From Rana temporaria (taxonomy: Eukaryota; Chordata; Amphibia; Anura; Ranidae): a stretch of DNA of 64,000 nt. A model generated the notes under the pieces. The model made no database searches. It had not been told where the DNA came from and saw only the letters and a list, made by a program, of their open reading frames with translations. The position numbers and the translations under genes are program-made. Below, one piece after another: positions 54,499-64,000 of the stretch; position 1 is the stretch's first letter, and the number at the start of each line of letters is the position of its first letter. The stretch is from positions 326,836,089 through 326,900,088 of the forward strand of contig NC_053489.1 in NCBI RefSeq assembly GCF_905171775.1, written 5' to 3'.

Positions 54499-55321
54499 GA
54501 AAATAGGGAAAAATATGCGCTAACTCTGAATATATTGAATAAGCTGCTACATACAAACAAACAAAGCCGGTAAATAGTGAACAAAAAATGTAGCGCTAAT
54601 AAACTCAAGAAATACAATGTATGATACCATGTGGGGCAACAACATTCGTAGTGTGTGTGCACATAAGAGAACTACCAATAAAAATTAGGTAGCCAAAAAC
54701 AAAATTCAATGTGATAAAAAACGTTGCAAAGTCAATAGCCAAAACGTTGAGTGAACATCAATTAGAAGATTGGTGCAGTGCGTAGGATGGACTGATGTCC
54801 GGTAATTTAAATAAAACAGGTGATCGAGTTGTCTGTAGAGATCTATGGAGATCACAATCACATCAGGTATAAGGTAAGTATAAACACGCTTACCGGATAG
54901 GTTGGACTCTACTACTATACAGCAAAGAGTCAATCAGACGTTGTGGTCATTGGAAACCGGGACCACTGCAACCGGAATGGAACCGTTGTTATAATTAGGA
55001 CTCCAACTATATTCGGATAGCGTGCTGCGTAACCGCCACAAATTCCAGGTGTAATCCTCAAGCCGTATATCCAGGGGTACAGGAATGGACGTAGCTGAAC
55101 CTCCAATTGGACCATGGGATAAATGGTATAAAAAATAGAAAGAAAGGGGCTCCAATTGCGCAGGTCAATTAAACCAATAAAGGTTTTATTATTAAAAGTC
55201 ATACATGAAAAATTATGACATGGATAAAAGTGATCACATAAAAAGCAATATGGGGTGCTCAATGGCAATACCCGACGTGTTTCGGCCACATAAGCCTTCA
55301 ACAGGGGCATCAACCCCTTTT
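54499..55321 (-). mobile_element. Penelope/HHR-type insertion (823 bp)
   Basis: Flanked by an 11-bp duplication TTCCTGTTCAA (54488-54498 and 55322-55332). No reverse transcriptase frame is recognised. A hammerhead-like fold lies near its right end on the minus strand. The variable-length duplication and the ribozyme suggest a retroelement related to Penelope. This is inference. Confidence 0.75.
55268..55310 (-). ncRNA. Degenerate hammerhead-like ribozyme motif
   Basis: Minus strand: stem I 5' strand ATGCCC, core CTGTTGA (consensus CTGATGA), stem II GGC/GCC closing a short loop, GAAA, a short CACGTC as stem III and cleavage site, then stem I 3' strand GGGTAT. Stem I pairs over 6 bp with one G-T. 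The invariant A of the core is changed. Confidence 0.65.
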
Positions 55322-55620
55322 TTCCTGTTCAAATCGCATGTGATTCTTTGCAGTGTGATTTGCGCCCATTTGTTTTGTATTGATGCAAATATCGGTTTTG
55401 GTATCGGCACATTTTCACTCGTTCTCGAAAATGCTTGGTATCCGCACTGATACTGGTAACGGTATCAGAACATCCCTAATTGTAAGCTTTTATGAGTAGG
55501 GCGCTTTTAACCCTTTTGTATTGTATTGTAACTGTGCTGTCTCCCTTTATATTGTGAAGCTCTGCACAAACTGTTGGCACTATATAAACCTTGTATAATT
55601 ACAAAAATAATTAAAAAAAA

Positions 55621-57160
55621 AACATTTTTAAAGCACAAACTTATGGCTCAGGCAATATCTGTTCAATTAATAGTGCTGATCGTCTGACTTCATTTGACTT
55701 ATGTCCGACAATTTGATGGCTCTTTTCTTGCAGTAGTTCCAAAATCTCAAGTGACAGTGAACTGGGACACAGAGAGACTTCATCGCACTGTGACTTCTGC
55801 TGAGCAAATCAGTCTGCCAAGACCAACTTCCTGCATTGTACCGAAGCCAGGACACATTTTTTTAAAGTGTACTCATCTCTTCTTATTTAAAGAGGGCAGA
55901 GAAGAGCGAACAATCTGTCATTTACCATAAATTGTCCCAGTTGACAAATGGTAAATTAAAGTATAGAGAATTCTAAAGAATTAACCTATTTCTAATAACA
56001 TCTTTTATTCTATTATTATTATTTATTTTTACTTTGGTCTGAAAATCTATTATCTAGGCAAAAGCATTATTAACAGACGGCTGTAGATGGAGCACTTGGC
56101 CAAGGATTTTGTCTGCATTCACAAAAGCATGAAAGAAATCATTAAAGCTAATGTTTCACTAGTACTGTCACCTTTGAGCCTGTTGGGTTCACCCATCATC
56201 ATTTTCATCTATCGCTTTACCACGTAGCACTTAGTGAAATATGCCAGCTCTGAGAGAGCTCAGACATTTACAGTAATTGTATACTCATTCTGTTTTCCTT
56301 TTTTTTATCAAAAAAACACTAATTCAGTACAAAACATATAAGAGGTCATAAGGAATAGATGTAGACGAGGACTGCAAGTGCTGTTATATGTTTTGTTCAC
56401 TTTCTCATAGAAACTCATAGATGCCATAAAACATGTATTCTGTAAATGGTTGACCTTTCTTGCTGGAGCACAATTGGCATATTGCATACGGTATTTGCAA
56501 TCCCTGCTTTTTTGAGGCTAGTGATATAATAAATGTAAAAAAAAAAGTGAATTCAAATTAAACGTTGCATACAGTTGCGTTGATCGAAAATGACAGTATC
56601 CTGTGTTACGAAATAGCATTATAGACTACACTGACACCTACTGCCCAACTTGTTATACAAAACTGTGACAGTATAGGGTCCAGCAGTGATTGCATAAGAA
56701 CACTAGATTTTATGGAGGGTAGTAGAAAATGCATCCAGCATAAAATAATTGCATTTCAACTAAGTGAATATATTTTAAAAATGCAGCACATATAAAGCAA
56801 ACGTGTTACATTTAAGGTATGATCACAAATGTTACATAGGTTGAAAAAAAGTTCAAAGTAGAACTTTTTTTTTTAATAAAGTGGAGAGGGATTAGAATAC
56901 CTGGCAGTTATTTTTTTGCTGTCTGTGCCCCCATTAGAGAGATTTACCCACTCTACTGTATTTGACTTGTCTAACGTTATCACTGAAAATGAAAGAAACC
57001 CCCAATTTTGGATTGTCACTAGAATAGGAATAGACTGGAAATCTTCCAATAGAGACACTAGTTTTGGTGACAACCAGGGACTTTGGAAGGATTTTCACCC
57101 ACTTCCTGTTTTGACAGGAAGTGAAAGAAAATCTCTCCAATGAAAAATAAAAAAAAATAA
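55621..57160. other. No gene recognised
   Basis: AT-rich single-copy-looking sequence. The small frame at 55694-55930 has no domain or splice support. Confidence 0.5.
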
Positions 57161-57165
57161 ACCTA

Positions 57166-57542
57166 ATGCCCCGTACACATGATCGGAATTTCAGATGGCC
57201 TAAAATCCAATGGATATTTTTGTCGGAATTCCGTTCAAGCTGTCTTGCATACACACTGTCAGACCAAATTCCGACCAAAACGCGGTGACGTAAAACACTA
57301 CGACGAGCCGAGAAAAATGAAGTTCAATGATTTCGAGCATGCGTCGACTTGATTCTGAGCATGCGTGGGTTTTTTCTCTGTTGGAGTTGCACACAGACAA
57401 TAGGAATTTCCTATCGTTTTTTTTTCCACCGGAAACACAGATGGAAAAAAGTCCGATGGGGCCCACACACGATCGTGATTTCTGATGAAAAAGGTCCATC
57501 GGACATTTTTTATTGGAAATTCTGATCGTGTGCACGCGGCAT
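57166..57542. mobile_element. GTACACAT-type MITE (377 bp)
   Basis: Termini ATGCCCCGTACACATGATCGG and TGATCGTGTGCACGCGGCAT are flanked by TA (57164-57165 and 57543-57544). The centre has GAGCATGCGTCGACTTGATT, shared with 41705-42120. Confidence 0.9.
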
Positions 57543-57585
57543 TACAGGGGTTATAAGTCTATCCAAAAAAAAACAAAAAAACTAA

Positions 57586-58304
57586 TAGCTGGATTCAGAT
57601 ATCCAAGCCTAACGTTAGGCAGGCGTAGCGTATCTCAAATATACGCTACGCCACCGTAAGTTAGAGAGGCAAGTGCTGTATTCACAAAGCACTTGCGTCC
57701 TAAGTTACGGCGGCATAGAGTAAATGTGCCGACGTAAGCGCGCCTAATTCAAATTGTGAAGAGGTGGGCGTGTTTTATGTAAATAAAGCATGACCCCACG
57801 TAAATGACGTTTTGAACGAACGGCGCATGCGCCGTCCATGGGCGTATCCCAGTGCGCATGCTCCAACTTATGCCGCAAAGACTTATTGGTATTGACGTGA
57901 ATGTAAATTACGCCCAGCCCCATTCATGGACGACTTACGCAAACGACGTAAAATTTCAAAATTCAACACGGTTCCGACGTCCATACTTAACATCTTTTTG
58001 GTGGAATATCTTTAGGCCTGAAAACACCTTACGTAAACGGCGTATCTTTACTGCGACGGGCAAGCGTACGTTCGTGAATAGGCGTATCTCGCTGATTTAC
58101 GCATTCTAGGCGTAAATCAGCGTACACGCCCCTAGCGGCTGGCCTAAATAGACAGCTAAGATACGACGGCGCGGGCGGTCGTGTCTTAGCTAGATTTAAG
58201 TGTATCTCAATTTGAGAATACACTTAAATATACGACGGCGCAGATTCAGAGTTACGACGGCGTATCTACTGATCCGCCAGCGTAACTCTACCTGAATCTG
58301 GCTA
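57586..58304. mobile_element. Palindromic MITE, copy D (719 bp)
   Basis: Termini TAGCTGGATTCAG and CTGAATCTGGCTA are flanked by TAA (57583-57585 and 58305-58307). Its interior parallels copy A: CGGCGCATGCGCCGTCCATG, CGTAAATCAGCGTACACGCC, and paired GTAACTC/GAGTTAC ends. Confidence 0.9.
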
Positions 58305-58307
58305 TAA

Positions 58308-58794
58308 CATTTTTTTTTCAATCTGATTTCATTCATTTTTCCAAACAAAGTATAATAAAACATGTCTAAATCTTTCAATACTATTATCACTTTTATTCTG
58401 GAAGTTGGTCACAATAACATCTACATGTACATCTGACATACTTATCTCAGTCTCAATCTTTATACATTTTTTTTTTATATCGTTACCTATATTTTATGCT
58501 TGCTGCTGAATAGACATTAGCTCAGTGATTAATTGTATTTATTGTCTGTTTTACCTGTAGATCAATAGAGGATTAGAGATTCAACATTAGACAACATATT
58601 CGTTTCCATCAGTGTATTCAGTTTAATCATATAAATTATTATTATTATTTTTTATTATTAATGCACATTATACAGTATGTCTATTACTCATTACAAAGTA
58701 ATTCACTGGGTGATTTGCAATGGATATGTGAAGATAATTAGCATAAACCAGGTTGGTACTTTACTGTGCAAACATAAAAATAAATAAATACATA

Positions 58795-58891
<97 letters not shown>

Positions 58892-59365
58892 TTTTTTTTG
58901 TTTTTAGGTAAACAAAGCAATAACATGTTTGAGCAAATTGTTATCTGTAGTCTTTGATCATACCATGCAAAAATATGATCACAGCATAATATGTTCTAAA
59001 GCCATTTCCTTTGAGAAAGATCACTTCAAAGCTGCAGCAAAAACGCTGTGTGTGTCCAGCTGTCCAGTAGTTAGAAAGAGGATCAGAAGCAAGGAACTAA
59101 AGGGAGAAATATAAAAATGTTATAAGCAAGTCAGAAAAATTATAATAAATAAGCAACAGCTAGTCAGAGTACTGCATAGCCCAACCGGGACTGGTTCTCT
59201 TTGAATCACTAAATCACACATTACATCTGATAAAGTAAAATTTTCTTATACATTTCAACCATCTGTGGACTTTATGTGAGCAATATTACAAAGCAAATGT
59301 TCCCTCTTTTCCCACAATAACAGCAAGAATGGGTTGTGGGAAGATGAGAGGGAAAAGGTGAGTTT
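58308..59365. other. AT-rich stretch with microsatellite
   Basis: No gene is recognised. It holds an ATT run near 58635 and a long (AT)n microsatellite at about 58793-58886. Confidence 0.7.
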
Positions 59366-59385
59366 CAGGGTTTCTTAACCAGGAG

Positions 59386-59656
59386 CAGAGCTTTTTTTCT
59401 CAGAAAATAGGTGCAGGATCTCAACCACAACCCGTTCAGATGTCACGTACAGTAGAAGGGTCTTAAAGGGGCATTAAATACCAGAATTGCATTACAGTAC
59501 AGTGTGCGGAGTTCAGGGAGTCACAAATCTGTCACTTGTAAACACAGAAACCAGACTTCTGTGTTTACAAGTGATTGTGGTGAGCAGGCACCAAAGGGTC
59601 TGAGCCAGAGGTGGTGGAACTGAGTTCCCCCAAGTTCCCCCTGAAAAAAAGCCCTG
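59386..59656. mobile_element. hAT-type MITE (271 bp)
   Basis: Termini CAGAGCTTTTTTTCTCAG and CTGAAAAAAAGCCCTG are flanked by a perfect 8-bp duplication ACCAGGAG (59378-59385 and 59657-59664). Non-coding. Confidence 0.93.
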
Positions 59657-59757
59657 ACCAGGAGTCTGTGGAGGGCCAAAGGTTGCTAGGGGTCCAACAA
59701 TTTCTGCTTCTCAGATGTGTAACCACTGACACCAATGATCTTTTTAGCTATCTGTAA

Positions 59758-60158
59758 GGCCCCTTTCACATGTACAGATCCCGTGAGGATCTGTATATGT
59801 CTTATCCGCTTGCTCAGCGGGGATCGCTCCGTTGATCCCCGCTGAGCTGGCAGATGACAGGGCGGTCCCCGCACACTGTGCAGGGACCGCCCTGTTAGAT
59901 CTCCGCACTCCCCTATGGGGGATCGGATGAACATGGACCTTCTGTCTGTGTTCATCCGATCCACTCTGCAGACGGATGGAAAAATAGGATTTTCCTCCAT
60001 CTGCAGAATCGGACCATAGCCGGGACCAATGAGTTCGGGTGTCAGCGGATATTCATCCGCTGACACCTGCTATCCCATAGGGATTAATGTGTGTCCGTAT
60101 TTCATCCAAAAACGGATGGATGAAATACGGACATACGGTCCGCTAGTGTGAAAGAGCC
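59758..60158. mobile_element. CCCTTTCACA-type MITE (~401 bp)
   Basis: Termini GGCCCCTTTCACAT and TAGTGTGAAAGAGCC. The interior contains long palindromic pairs GCTCAGCGGGGATC/GATCCCCGCTGAGC and GGGCGGTCCC/GGGACCGCCC. The target duplication is unclear. Confidence 0.8.
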
Positions 60159-60322
60159 ATTAGGGGGGATTCAATCCAATGACCACAAGGAACATTCTTC
60201 CCACTCACCATCACACTAATGTACCGTGAGCTTTAAATATACTTATTATTAGCAGGGGTTCACTCAAGACAAAAGGTTATATCAAGGGTTCATCCATACT
60301 AAAAGGGTTAAGAAAGGCTGCT

Positions 60323-61186
60323 CTAAAAATAGGCCTTACATAGGGAAATTTTTCTTTGTCCAATAGAAGGTCTATTTCTGTCTGTCCTGCAGAAAAGATG
60401 TCAGTATACAAGTTATTGGTCTAGGTTTTCCAAATATATCACAAATAAGATTGTATTTGCTGTTCCTGTTCACCAACATTATTTTTGCATGCACAGCAAC
60501 AAGATAATTTACTTCAGGAAAGGGGAAGGAGCCCTAAACATGAATTGAAGAAGAAAGCAAAGAAGTGTGTAAGTGTGTAATAGACATGATAAACAATACA
60601 TTCTGTAAGATGGTAACCAACAGCTCAGTATTATTAATCACATTGTAACCCATTACCCTACCCGGTTACACATAGTGATTCTTAGACCACTGACAATTAT
60701 GTACTGTATAGCCCTTTTATCAGCCTTAATCATTTTAGAAACAGGGGCCATCTAGCAAATAAATGTACTGCACAGATCTCAATATTGTGGGAGTTTTTTC
60801 AGAAAGATACATGTACCGTGATCTTAAAGCAGAGCTGCAGTATTTACCACATTTCCCCCGTACCCTCCAAAGCCCCCAGCATTAAAAAAAAAAGACAAAA
60901 GAAAAAAAATATATTTCCTGCAGTATCTTGTACTGACCAGTAATATCACAGCAGCTTCTTGATGCTCCTCCACAATCTGTGGAGAACATGCATTCTTCTT
61001 TCCTATTCATTTTTTTTCTAGGGGGACAGAACTAATAATATATATATTATATATATTCATATTGTGAGGGATTAGCTCGTGGGGATCACCTTTTCTGAAA
61101 CATAGTCCGCAAGCAGGCACTATATATATAGATAGATAGATAGATATAGATTTAGAGATGCTTTAAATTAGTTGAACAAAAGCAAA
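60323..61186. other. No gene recognised
   Basis: AT-rich sequence. It holds a short TATATA run near 61040 and a (GATA)n repeat at 61127-61146. Confidence 0.6.
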
Positions 61187-61190
61187 TAGG

Positions 61191-62414
61191 TGTAGCACCC
61201 TCTAGTGCTACACAGTAAATAGGGGTTTTCTTGTACAGGTAAATGTATGCAGGTCTGTCTGTGTTGGACAGAAATCCAGGGAGAGATGGATGACTCATAG
61301 GCAGCATCACTGAGATCCCCCCCCCACTACCCACCCCCACCCCCACCACCACCACCAACTTCTCAAATGTTCTGGTGCCTTTTGAAGGATTGGAGAGGAA
61401 GTAAGGTGGAGCTGCCTGGAGTAATCTGAGGGACTCGATCAATCCCCAACTTGGATTGACAGGGGGCAGGCCCCCCCACTCAGGGTCAGCCCAGCTGGGG
61501 AGGAGTTGTTTGGCTGTCATGGCCTTGGAGGGAGCCCCCCCGATCTTGGGGGGGGGGGATTGACCCTTGGGCTAGGGTTGCCACATCATCCCTTTAATCC
61601 AAGACACACATTAATTATATGGGTTCTGTGGCTGATTAAGGTGGTAATTAAACTCACTTGGTGCCATATCTGCATTAAATCAGCCTCAGAACCTGTGTAA
61701 TTAATGTGTGTCCTGGTTTAAAGGGATGTGGCAACCCTAGCCTGGGCTTGTTTGCAGACGGGACCTTCCTAAAACCACGGAGGTGTCCTAGCTAGGAGGT
61801 ACGAGGAGCAAAGAGGACAGTGGGAGAATCCTGCCAGCCAAGTCTCCAGGGGGAACAAGGAACAGCCAAGAGGGCTGGTGAGTGACACATGGTCAAGAGG
61901 ACTGGGAGCCAAGCCTGAGAGGACTGGGATGAAGCAGTCTGGGATGGGAGCAGAGCCAATCAGGGGGACTGTGGTGGCATACTCAGTGGAAGGAGGCAGC
62001 TGCAGCCAGGAAGGCTGGCAGGGCCTGAAGAGGTGGTACTGGGATCAGTAGCCACATGTGGCAGAGCTAGCATTAGGACTACCATATTTTGCTACACCAT
62101 AGGGGCCGCGGTCCCTGCCTGCAAAGGTCATTTGCTTTAGGCCTGGCTGAGCCAGTGTCAGGTCTTAAATTCAGTGCTAGCTGGTCCTGGAAGTGATAGT
62201 CTGCAAGCAAGTGTATGTGCTGGATTTGAAGAGAAGAGGTTGTATATACCAGTGATGTATATAGTTTTCAGTCCCTAATCCCCTCAATAAAACAAAACAA
62301 AGTACAAGGACTGTTTCTTGACTGAAGTGTGTCTGGAAATTCATGTGCCTGGCTGTGCTACAGGGTGGGAAATGGACCACAATCACCAGCAGCCCCTACG
62401 GGGGTGCCACTACA
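61191..62414 (+). repeat. Solo LTR (1224 bp)
   Basis: Starts TGTAGCACCC and ends GTGCCACTACA. A 4-bp duplication TAGG flanks it (61187-61190 and 62415-62418). A TATA-like GTATATACC (about 62239) and an AATAAA (about 62285) lie in LTR order. With no internal region on either side, this is a solo LTR left by recombination between two LTRs. Gypsy-like by its ends and duplication size. Confidence 0.8.
61573..61739. mobile_element. Small hAT-type MITE (167 bp) in LTR
   Basis: Termini TAGGGTTGCCACATC and GATGTGGCAACCCTA. Flanks CCTTGGGC and GCCTGGGC match at 6 of 8 positions, a decayed duplication. Internal ACACATTAATTA and TAATTAATGTGT pair. Confidence 0.78.
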
Positions 62415-62418
62415 TAGG

Positions 62419-63342
62419 TACCTACAAAAAAACTGCCATTTTACATTTGTAACATCGACAACCCATTTTGTTGCTGTTTTAAGTGGCATCCCTTTAAAGA
62501 TCTGGAAGTCAAGTGGAAAGTGCACTCATAAGACTGCAAGCATAACTCCATCATGGAAAGTGGATGGCAGAGATTATTTTAAAGGTACAGAATCCCATCT
62601 AGAATGGAATGCAGGTCTGCCTAGAAGTATAAACATACTAAGACCCCTCTAGGATACACTGTAGTTCATAGAAAGCATATAGGAACATGCCAGCCCTGCA
62701 GGAGTGAGCAGTATGTCCTTGAAGGCTCCAAGACTGATAACCAGGGACATGCATTACATTCATACATATTTGTATTAAACGTTATATTTTAGATGTTCTC
62801 TGAACATATTCAATCAAACAAAATGTTATAAACTGCTTTTAGTCGAGGAGATCAATGGGCATTTAAGGCATTCCTGGTAGAATCATATACTGGTACTTAA
62901 TGGCATACCAGCTTTTGCAAGCTGTTAAAATATTTTTCAAATAGACACTAGAGGGCACCAGAGTCAACATAATCCAAAAATACCACATTCTGCTGCTCAT
63001 GGAAAACATTGGAATGAAGTGGTAATTAAATTTATATGAATATACTGCAGTTAGTTTCTGATTATATTTTGTCAATGCCTGTTCCACACAGAGGAAAGAA
63101 AACATAGCATAAAGTTCAATGAACTGAAAAATTACCCTCATACATTTAGCATCAGCAAATACATCAGCTCATACTGTAATTCTTTAGAAGCCTGATATGA
63201 AATGTAATGAATGTTTCCTATTGCATTCTTAGTTTTGCACAATCAGATAAATGAAGACTCTGTGTTGTTTAGCTGAGTGTGTGCATATATAATACATATA
63301 AATAAATGAATATATAATATATCTTTCTACAGTATACACTAT
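62419..63342. other. No gene recognised
   Basis: No domain or element border seen. Confidence 0.5.
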
Positions 63343-63438
<96 letters not shown>

Positions 63439-63442
63439 TATA
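63343..63442. repeat. (TA)n microsatellite
   Basis: About 48 TA units with two TACATA interruptions, directly beside the terminus of a Tc1-like element whose target is TA. Confidence 0.97.
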
Positions 63443-63452
63443 TGTACACACA

Positions 63453-63629
63453 CAGTATCTCACAAAAGGGAGTACACCCCTCACATTTTTGTAAATATTT
63501 TATTCTATCTTTTTATGTGACAACACTGAAGAAATTACACTTTGCTACTATGTAAAGTAGCGAGTGTACAGCTTGTATAACAGTGTAAATTAGCTGTCCC
63601 CTCAAAATAACTCAACACACAGCCATTAA
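63453..63629 (+). mobile_element. Tc1-like element 5' end, interrupted
   Basis: ACAGTATCTCACAAAAGGGAGTACACCCCTCAC, abbreviated here by its key words CACAAAAGGGAGTACACC, then TTTTTGTAAATATTTTATTC and CAACACACAGCCATTAA, is a terminal sequence I recognise from Tc1-like transposons of fish and frogs. It stops at TTAA, where the next element begins. Confidence 0.6.
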
Positions 63630-64000
63630 CCACTTCCTGCCGGCCGTACGACTATATACGGCCGCAGTTTGGATGCCAATTGCCAGGAGGCCGTCTATAT
63701 ACGGCCTGCGGCCTCCAGCCACTGGGGGGCGCGCAAGAACCGCTGACGGCGGCGCGTGCGTGCCCGCCGCATCACTGAGATGCCAATGCACGTGCCTGGC
63801 GGCCGCGATGTCCGCCAAGCACCCGCGATCGGCGGTTACACAGACAAGGACGTGGATCTGTGTGTGTAAACAAACAGATCAACGTCCTGTCAGGGAGAGA
63901 GGAGACCGATCTGTGTCCCTTGTACATAGGGACACAGATCGGTCACCTCCCCTAGTCAGTCCCCTTCCCCCACAGTTAGAAACACTATGCAGGGTACACA
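63630..64000 (+). mobile_element. TTAA-target element, runs off window
   Basis: Starts CCACTTCCTGCCGGCCG after TTAA (63626-63629). A CGTCTATATACGGCC palindrome and GC-rich words follow. The start matches the CCACTT terminus of the 25312 element, but the interior so far resembles a GC-rich subfamily. The right end is not in the window. Confidence 0.72.

Larger units (their letters stand above)
52425..55478. mobile_element. hAT-type element in LINE (3054 bp)
   Basis: Termini TAGGGTTGCACC and GAACATCCCTA. The 8-bp duplication is ACTGTAAG / ATTGTAAG (52417-52424 and 55479-55486), with one mismatch. Subterminal GTATCGG/CCGATAC words pair at the two ends. Three later insertions lie inside (52507-52977, 53186-53633, 54499-55321). 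No transposase is recognised. Confidence 0.88.
51650..55620 (+). mobile_element. L2-like LINE 3' end, split by insertions
   Basis: Three colinear plus-strand pieces. 51650-51996 has RT C-terminal codons in broken frames (NDAARLI-like, FKILTTAYKAIHNSSP, LWNPLPQAVW). 52288-52424 follows. 55479-55620 has the 3' tail TGTGAAGCTCTGCACAAACT, TATATAAACC, then A-rich. A TTAA element and a 3-kb hAT separate them. Frames are disrupted, so this copy is old. Confidence 0.82.
59366..60322. mobile_element. Possible hAT-like host element
   Basis: CAGGGTTTCTTAACC at 59366 and GGTTAAGAAAGGCTG ending near 60322 are near-perfect inverted repeats. No matching 8-bp duplication was found, so the call is tentative. 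Two other elements lie inside. Confidence 0.45.

Noticed and set aside
1..64000. Host gene exons, tRNA and rRNA genes
   Set aside because: I looked on both strands for domain-bearing or splice-phased frames outside transposable elements and for tRNA box patterns, and found none that I could defend by eye.

Overview
The window looks like intergenic DNA from a large, repeat-packed amphibian genome, most likely a true frog (Ranidae). This is inferred from the company of repeats: Ngaro (DIRS-type) retrotransposons with an SGNH hydrolase, an endogenous retrovirus, L2-like LINEs, abundant hAT, PIF/Harbinger, TTAA-target and TA-target elements, and interstitial TTAGGG. Interrupted transposon genes with GT-AG introns show it is eukaryotic. 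I recognise no host protein-coding exon, tRNA or rRNA gene. Almost every readable protein belongs to a transposable element.

Layout. 1-2.2 kb: three minisatellites, one of which switches orientation. 2.3-5.5 kb: two palindromic MITEs, a TTAA-target family copy, and a foldback element with a hAT MITE in its loop. 5.9-8.2 kb: a complete non-autonomous hAT built around a 42-bp satellite arranged in about 415-bp higher-order units. 9.6-14.8 kb: a Harbinger-type element with a three-exon Myb-like gene (+), a DDE transposase (-) carrying a single stop, and a divergent third gene fragment (-). A 5'-truncated L2-like LINE (14.85-15.83 kb) cuts off its right side.

15.96-26.61 kb: an endogenous retrovirus on the minus strand with 5-bp target duplications (ATTTT), two LTRs differing at about four positions, and badly broken gag, pro, pol and env. 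Each LTR received a different DNA element afterwards. 26.6-31.7 kb: a decayed autonomous hAT transposase gene with a BED finger, interrupted by two insertions. One insertion carries a hammerhead-ribozyme-like fold. 31.7-33.1 kb: the 3' end of a Gypsy-like LTR retrotransposon. 33.5-39.8 kb: a Ngaro element on the minus strand with A1/B1/A2/B2 split repeats and gag, RT, RNase H, tyrosine recombinase and SGNH domains.

40-64 kb: further nested DNA elements. These include a hAT inside a hAT (44.6-47.7 kb), an L2-like LINE split by a 3-kb hAT that holds three more insertions (51.6-55.6 kb), a solo LTR (61.2-62.4 kb), and a Tc1-like terminus interrupted by a TTAA element at the right edge.

The elements interact mainly as a stratified record of insertions. 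Autonomous elements (Harbinger, hAT, Ngaro, ERV) sit beside many internally deleted or foldback derivatives. Target-site duplications (8 bp for hAT, TTAA, TA/TTA, 5 bp for the ERV) let many boundaries be fixed to the base.
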